Below, piece by piece: positions 63,041 to 64,000 of a stretch of DNA of 64,000 nucleotides. Below the pieces are notes generated by a model, which saw only the letters and a list, made by a program, of their open reading frames with translations, was not told the DNA's origin and did no database searches. The DNA is taken from assembly GCF_049720995.1 (NCBI RefSeq), contig NZ_JBNASF010000003.1, positions 1-64,000 on the forward strand, written 5' to 3'. The DNA is from Methanothermobacter sp049720995. Lineage in GTDB: Archaea > Methanobacteriota > Methanobacteria > Methanobacteriales > Methanothermobacteraceae. The position numbers and the translations under genes are program-made. Numbering within the stretch: the stretch's first letter is position 1; every line of letters begins with the position of its first letter.

Positions 63041-63967
63041 ATGTTTATGAAATGGGTGTATGTTACTATAGCTGCTGTGTTCATGCTTTCCATTCTGGGA
63101 GTCTCTGATACAGGGTCAGCCGCCAAGGAGACATGGGTTTCTGAGAAACCATCTGCAACCAGTTTCAGGTTGAAGGACCTGACCGCTGTTATAACCGTGA
63201 AGATAAAGAACAATGACAACAACGTCCAGTACTTCAAAATAGGGCAAGTATACCAGGGAAGCCTTTCAGAGAACAACACGATTAAATGGCTCATCCAGTG
63301 GACGGATCCAGCGGCGGTTAAAATGGTCAAGTCAAGGACACCTGAACTAGGCGACTACGGATGGAAGGTGAACCCTGGGGAGACAAAAACAGTTTCCTTT
63401 GGTCTTAGGGCCACAGGGGATATGGGTGAGATACCCACTTACATCGTTAATGTTGATTCAGACAACAGCAACTACTGGCCACTTATAAATGAACCGGGCC
63501 TCATGTCCTCATGGTTCATGCCCAATGAGATAGAGGTCCTAAACCCATCACTGGACCTCAAATACTGGAAGGGGACCTTTGGATTCACTCTGATCAACAT
63601 CGATGAGGAGAGGGTTTCAGGTATCGTGAGGGCCCCCATTGCCCCTGCAAATTCAAAGCTGGTGTACAGTTCACCAAAGGCATTTGTGGATGATGACCTC
63701 TTTGTGAGCACACAGGTTGCTGCATGGGATGTCACAATGGACCCCAAGACCTCACAGAGGTTCGTGTACACCTACGAATGGCCCGCAAAGGTAAGCGGGG
63801 GTAACGGTTCAACCGGTGGCGGAGGGTATTATCCACTAAGCACCCTCCAGGGTACAACTGGTTCATCATCTGTCCCCGGTGCGAAGACAGGTGCCCCCTA
63901 CGGCCCACTGGTGATAGGTGTACTTGTGACTGCAGCCGCAGTTGCCTACACAAGGATCATGAGTTAA
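63041..63967 (+). CDS. Membrane-anchored surface protein
   Basis: 308 aa. Signal peptide 1-25 (VYVTIAAVFMLSILGVSDTGSAA), an extracellular domain rich in beta strands (VITVKIKNNDNNVQYFKIGQ, YIVNVDSDN), a Gly/Ser-rich linker near 250-270 (KVSGGNGSTGGGGYYP), and a C-terminal helix (GPLVIGVLVTAAAVAYTR). Beta-sandwich or DUF11-like fold suspected. ATG 63041 with GGTG just upstream; ATG 63047 is an alternative. It follows the DUF515 gene by 47 bp, probably in the same operon. Confidence 0.8.
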   Translation: MFMKWVYVTIAAVFMLSILGVSDTGSAAKETWVSEKPSATSFRLKDLTAVITVKIKNNDNNVQYFKIGQVYQGSLSENNTIKWLIQWTDPAAVKMVKSRTPELGDYGWKVNPGETKTVSFGLRATGDMGEIPTYIVNVDSDNSNYWPLINEPGLMSSWFMPNEIEVLNPSLDLKYWKGTFGFTLINIDEERVSGIVRAPIAPANSKLVYSSPKAFVDDDLFVSTQVAAWDVTMDPKTSQRFVYTYEWPAKVSGGNGSTGGGGYYPLSTLQGTTGSSSVPGAKTGAPYGPLVIGVLVTAAAVAYTRIMS

Positions 63968-64000
63968 TCATCCCACCTTAATTTTTTATGGGGACATTCA

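Overview
The window is a 64-kb piece of a chromosome from a thermophilic methanogen, almost certainly a Methanothermobacter (Methanobacteriales). Evidence: component A2 of the methyl-coenzyme M reductase activation system, methanogenesis marker 9, the YcaO/TfuA pair, F420 genes (cofD, cofE, GTP cyclohydrolase III), tRNA-Ile2 agmatidine synthase, Topo VI, aIF1A, archaetidylserine enzymes and an MreB homologue in a pseudomurein-type rod. Gene order serA - carAB - P-type ATPase - aIF1A/Rio1 - Topo VI - gapdh - hemA - atwA - cofDE - MreB matches what I remember of the M. thermautotrophicus MTH96x-MTH1029 segment; the exact species is not determined. Genes are dense, mostly introduced by GGTGAT/GGAGGTGA-type Shine-Dalgarno (SD) sequences 3-4 nt from the start, with frequent TTG and GTG starts. 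I corrected many starts on that basis. No tRNA, rRNA, CRISPR or IS element was recognised.

Layout. 1-3.3 kb (minus): a possible four-gene cassette of an MmgE/PrpD-family dehydratase, an unknown TIM-barrel-like protein, a divergent class I fumarase alpha paralogue and a cut-off gene, behind a promoter with a perfect dyad. 3.3-5.6 kb: tiaS and an HTH regulator, divergent, with back-to-back SD sites in one palindrome. 5.7-6.2 kb: remains of a secreted beta-helix/CARDB surface protein. 6.3-13.2 kb: unknown protein, serA, JAMM protease, Thg1, NadX, PRC-barrel, tRNA-binding-domain protein, radical SAM enzyme. 13.3-18.5 kb: surface protein with an aromatic-basic tail, aldehyde dehydrogenase, class III pilin plus TadC-like membrane protein, Xaa-Pro peptidase, HIT protein. 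19.1-25.3 kb (plus): Fe-alcohol dehydrogenase, PAS/HisKA_2 kinase, M50 protease, YcaO, TfuA and a LarE-like sulfur transferase. 25.3-35 kb (mostly minus): CBS, UspA, amidohydrolase, a secreted caspase-fold (clan CD) protease candidate, carAB, rimI, UPF0146.

35.2-48.3 kb (mostly plus): Ca2+-type P-ATPase, CobK, MoeA (minus), the small-subunit biogenesis trio aIF1A/Rio1/Dim2-like KH protein, Topo VI B-A, GAPDH, endonuclease IV, AAA ATPase. 48.4-56.3 kb (minus): tetrapyrrole (hemA, siroheme), MCR-related (marker 9, atwA), Dus-like, F420 and purine genes, a coenzyme F430/MCR/F420 block. 56.4-64 kb: cell-envelope block with ExbD/ExbB, RNase HII, MreB, an overlapping unknown gene, archaetidylserine decarboxylase and synthase, a DUF515/CpaB-like membrane protein and a membrane-anchored surface protein.

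Two themes stand out. First, recurrent short direct duplications with periods of about 47-66 bp sit at gene ends or in spacers (tfuA start, rimI end, hemA end, rio1 end, and the spacers near 8.8 kb and 47.0 kb). Second, envelope genes cluster: two CARDB surface proteins, one dead one, a clan CD protease candidate, pilin machinery, and ExbBD next to MreB.
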